Part shown: one piece after another, positions 48,888-50,792 of the stretch
Position numbering within the stretch: the stretch's first letter is position 1
How the letters are laid out: each line of letters begins with the position of its first letter
Source: Deltaproteobacteria bacterium
GTDB lineage: Bacteria; Desulfobacterota; Binatia; UBA9968; JAJDTQ01
Length of the DNA stretch: 50,792 nucleotides
Assembly: GCA_026712905.1 (NCBI GenBank)
Contig: JAPOPM010000047.1
Coordinates: forward strand, 1 to 50,792
Reading direction: 5' to 3'
Position numbers and translations under genes: made by a program
Notes under the pieces: model-generated
The model's database searches: none
What the model saw: only the letters and a program-made list of their open reading frames with translations
What the model was told of the DNA's origin: nothing

Positions 48888-49985
48888 ATGGCCGCAGCCG
48901 CAACTCTGGACGAAATCAAGGACCGTATTCGCAAGCGCGTGGGCAACCGCAGTCCCTTTCACCTCATGGACCCGGCGGAAGCCGAAGGAGCCCTCTCGGA
49001 ACTGAACAGCATGGACGCGGACGCCTGGGCCGAAGCCTGGAGCAAGCCCGGCGCGCGCTGGGAAAAGACCGCGAAGGAAGCAGAGGAGAAAGGCAACGCC
49101 GAGGACGCCAAGTCGGCCTACTTCCAGGCCGCCGCCTGGTACGGCGCCGCCCGCCATCCTTTCCCCAGCTCGCCCGGCAAGCAGGAGGCGTACCGCAAGA
49201 CCATCGAGACCTACCTCGCCGCCTCGCGCTACTTCGACCCCCCGCTGGAGCGCATCGCCCTGCCCTTGGGCGACAAGGAGGTCGTCGGCTACCTGCGCCT
49301 GCCCGCCAAGCGGCCCGCGCCGGTCATCATGCACTGGGGCGGCATCGACAACTGGAAAGAAGAGCGCCACAGCTTCGTCGAGTCCATGCTCGCCGAGGGC
49401 TGGGGCTGCTTCATCATGGACAGCCCGGGCACCGGCGAGTCCCCGATGCTCGCCTCCGACACCGCCCACGAGGTCTACTCGACGGCCCTGGACCACCTCG
49501 CCACCCGGCCCGAAGTGGATTCCGACCGCATCGCCGCCCTCGGCGCCAGCTTCGGCGGCTACTGGTCCACCAAGCTGGCCCACGTGGAGCCCGAGCGCCT
49601 GCGCGCCGCCGTCAACTGGGGCGGCGGCATCCACGGCTTCTTCCAGCCCGAATGGCAACAGAGGTCGCGCAACGCCTCGTCCTACCTCTTCGACCTCATC
49701 GAGGCCCGCGCCAACCTCTTTGGCAAGCGCACGTTCGAGGAACTCTGCGAGATCATGCCCATCCTCTCCCTCAAGGACCAGGGCCTCCTCGACAAACCCT
49801 GCGCCCCCATGCTCCTGGTCAACGGCAAGGACGACCTCCAAGTCCCCATCGAGGACTTCTTCATGCTCCTCGAATGCGGCGACCCCAAGACCATGCGCCT
49901 CTTCCCCGGCGGGCATATGGGGGAGTCGCCGGACGTGTTTCCGACGATATTGCGGTGGCTGCACAGGGAGTTGGATGGGGAGTAA
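48888..49985 (+). CDS. Alpha/beta hydrolase (FrsA/DUF1100-like)
   Basis: The 365-residue protein has a helical N-terminal part and a C-terminal alpha/beta hydrolase domain with the nucleophile Ser in IAALGASFGGYWS (G-x-S-x-G), the acid in LLVNGKDDLQVP and His in FPGGHMGESP. The oxyanion region MHWGGIDNWKEE is present. No signal peptide, so cytosolic. ATG 48888 has GGAGG ten bases upstream; the frame is open to 48804 through the promoter region. It probably hydrolyses an ester, thioester or C-C bond, possibly of an aromatic breakdown product, but specificity is not visible. It is convergent with the next gene, 12 bases away. Confidence 0.85.
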   Translation: MAAAATLDEIKDRIRKRVGNRSPFHLMDPAEAEGALSELNSMDADAWAEAWSKPGARWEKTAKEAEEKGNAEDAKSAYFQAAAWYGAARHPFPSSPGKQEAYRKTIETYLAASRYFDPPLERIALPLGDKEVVGYLRLPAKRPAPVIMHWGGIDNWKEERHSFVESMLAEGWGCFIMDSPGTGESPMLASDTAHEVYSTALDHLATRPEVDSDRIAALGASFGGYWSTKLAHVEPERLRAAVNWGGGIHGFFQPEWQQRSRNASSYLFDLIEARANLFGKRTFEELCEIMPILSLKDQGLLDKPCAPMLLVNGKDDLQVPIEDFFMLLECGDPKTMRLFPGGHMGESPDVFPTILRWLHRELDGE

Positions 49986-49997
49986 GGAGAACCCGCC

Positions 49998-50792
49998 CTA
50001 CCCCACCCTCTCCCGCGCCTCCATGATCTTGTGAACCACGGCCTCGACGTCCGCTTCGTCCACGAACGGGGACAGGATATACGATTTCAGGGCGTAGATG
50101 GGCTCGCCGTAGGCGGTGCGGCGGTAGCAGTCGGTGGCGGAGATGACGACGCCGCGGCCGGCCATGGCTTCGGAGTGGACGTACTGGAAGACCTTGCGGT
50201 TGAAGTCGTTGTTTGCCAGAAGGCTGTCGCGGTACGCGGGGTCTTCGAACTCCTGGCGCTTGATGGCGAAGGTGTCCACGTCGGGCGGATAGGCGCGGAA
50301 GAGGTTCACGGTGCCGAAGTTGTCGCGGTTGAGGACGGTGCTGCCTTCGTGCCCTTCCAGATGTTCGCGCAGAAGCTGGGCCATCTCCACGATGTGCCCC
50401 AGCACCACCTGAAGGCCTTGGCGGCCAAACAGGCGGTAGTTGGCGATGGCGGCGAGGGGGCCGGTGCCGGCCCGGGACGTCTCCAGCGTGTACATGCCGG
50501 GACGGTGCTCGCCGAAGTGGTAGAGGTAGGGCATCTGCGCCGGGTCCCGGGCCAGGCGCTGCAGGTCGGCGCGGTCCTTGGCCAACACGAGGCTTGAGAT
50601 GTACGGCGCGAAACCCGTCTTGTGGAAGTCCACCCCCACGGAATCCGCCAGCGGCAGGTGGCGAATGCGGCGGCACGCCCCCGCCAGGGCGCGCAGGGTG
50701 CGCGGCCGGAAGCCCAGGGGATTGGCCTCGAAATCGTAGTCGTTGAACACCGACCATGCCCAGCCGATGACGGCGTCGGCGTGGATGTGCGG
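49998..50792 (-). CDS. PLP-dependent group II decarboxylase (partial, N-terminus off window)
   Basis: Only the C-terminal 264 residues are in the window; the gene runs past the right edge. Visible marks are HIHADAVIGWAW with the conserved Asp that binds the PLP ring nitrogen, and SVGVDFHKTGFAPY holding the PLP lysine (about residue 58 of the visible part). The rest is the small C-terminal domain. This is the aromatic-amino-acid/glutamate/diaminobutyrate decarboxylase group; the substrate is not readable from this part. It ends 12 bases from the convergent hydrolase. Confidence 0.88.
   Translation of the reverse strand, partial: PHIHADAVIGWAWSVFNDYDFEANPLGFRPRTLRALAGACRRIRHLPLADSVGVDFHKTGFAPYISSLVLAKDRADLQRLARDPAQMPYLYHFGEHRPGMYTLETSRAGTGPLAAIANYRLFGRQGLQVVLGHIVEMAQLLREHLEGHEGSTVLNRDNFGTVNLFRAYPPDVDTFAIKRQEFEDPAYRDSLLANNDFNRKVFQYVHSEAMAGRGVVISATDCYRRTAYGEPIYALKSYILSPFVDEADVEAVVHKIMEARERVG

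Overview
The window is about two thirds G+C by eye, densely coded, and carries an outer-membrane TonB-dependent receptor, a TonB protein and lipoprotein and Sec signals, so it comes from a Gram-negative bacterium. Accessory catabolic genes (hydantoinase/acetone-carboxylase-like, UbiD/UbiX, nitrile-hydratase-like, CoxD/CoxE/XdhC) and a GTCATTCCCGC...GCGGGAAT palindrome family suggest an uncultured environmental lineage (Tectomicrobia-, Binatota- or deltaproteobacteria-like). That placement is inference only. No rRNA, tRNA or CRISPR array was seen.

Layout. (1) 1-5888, minus strand: an operon of a periplasmic binding protein, HyuA, HyuB and a fusion of an acetone-carboxylase-gamma-like zinc ribbon to a Cys-less isochorismatase fold. 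(2) 5995-9556, minus: a DUF4143 ATPase behind an AT-rich near-leaderless promoter, an unknown 150-residue protein, an MFS transporter and a methyltransferase. (3) 9728-15075, plus: a near-consensus promoter followed by ubiD, two tandem heme-oxygenase-like di-metal oxidases and two bicupins. This is the best candidate for an undescribed pathway. (4) 15232-17678, minus, convergent with (3): a three-gene nitrile hydratase/thiocyanate hydrolase-like enzyme with a split beta subunit, followed by an M24 peptidase-like hydrolase.

(5) 17978-33793, the cobamide locus: cobU-cobQ (plus); metE-core, cobT, cobS, cobC, cobD, cbiB (minus); btuFCD (plus), an epimerase, then tonB and btuB, each behind its own cobalamin riboswitch. 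Together these genes import corrinoids across both membranes, amidate and attach the aminopropanol arm, and build the nucleotide loop. Corrin-ring synthesis genes are not in the window. Two patches of a MITE-like repeat sit between the cob genes, one of them with locally amplified ends.

(6) 33867-40262: adenine deaminase, an orphan ABC ATPase, a dihydroxyphthalate-decarboxylase-like protein, a class I aminotransferase and a Ppx/GppA phosphatase. (7) 40345-48805, minus: a long co-directional run. In transcription order it is TPR protein, CoxD-type MoxR ATPase, CoxE-type VWA protein, two XdhC-like proteins, a DUF120 riboflavin-kinase-like protein, UbiX, two flavin-binding split-barrel proteins, an amidohydrolase and a radical SAM-SPASM-SEC-C protein. 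The molybdo-hydroxylase that CoxD/E/XdhC would mature is absent. The UbiX here could make the prenyl-FMN needed by the distant UbiD. (8) 48888-50792: an alpha/beta hydrolase divergent from (7), and the C-terminal part of a PLP-dependent decarboxylase that runs off the right edge.
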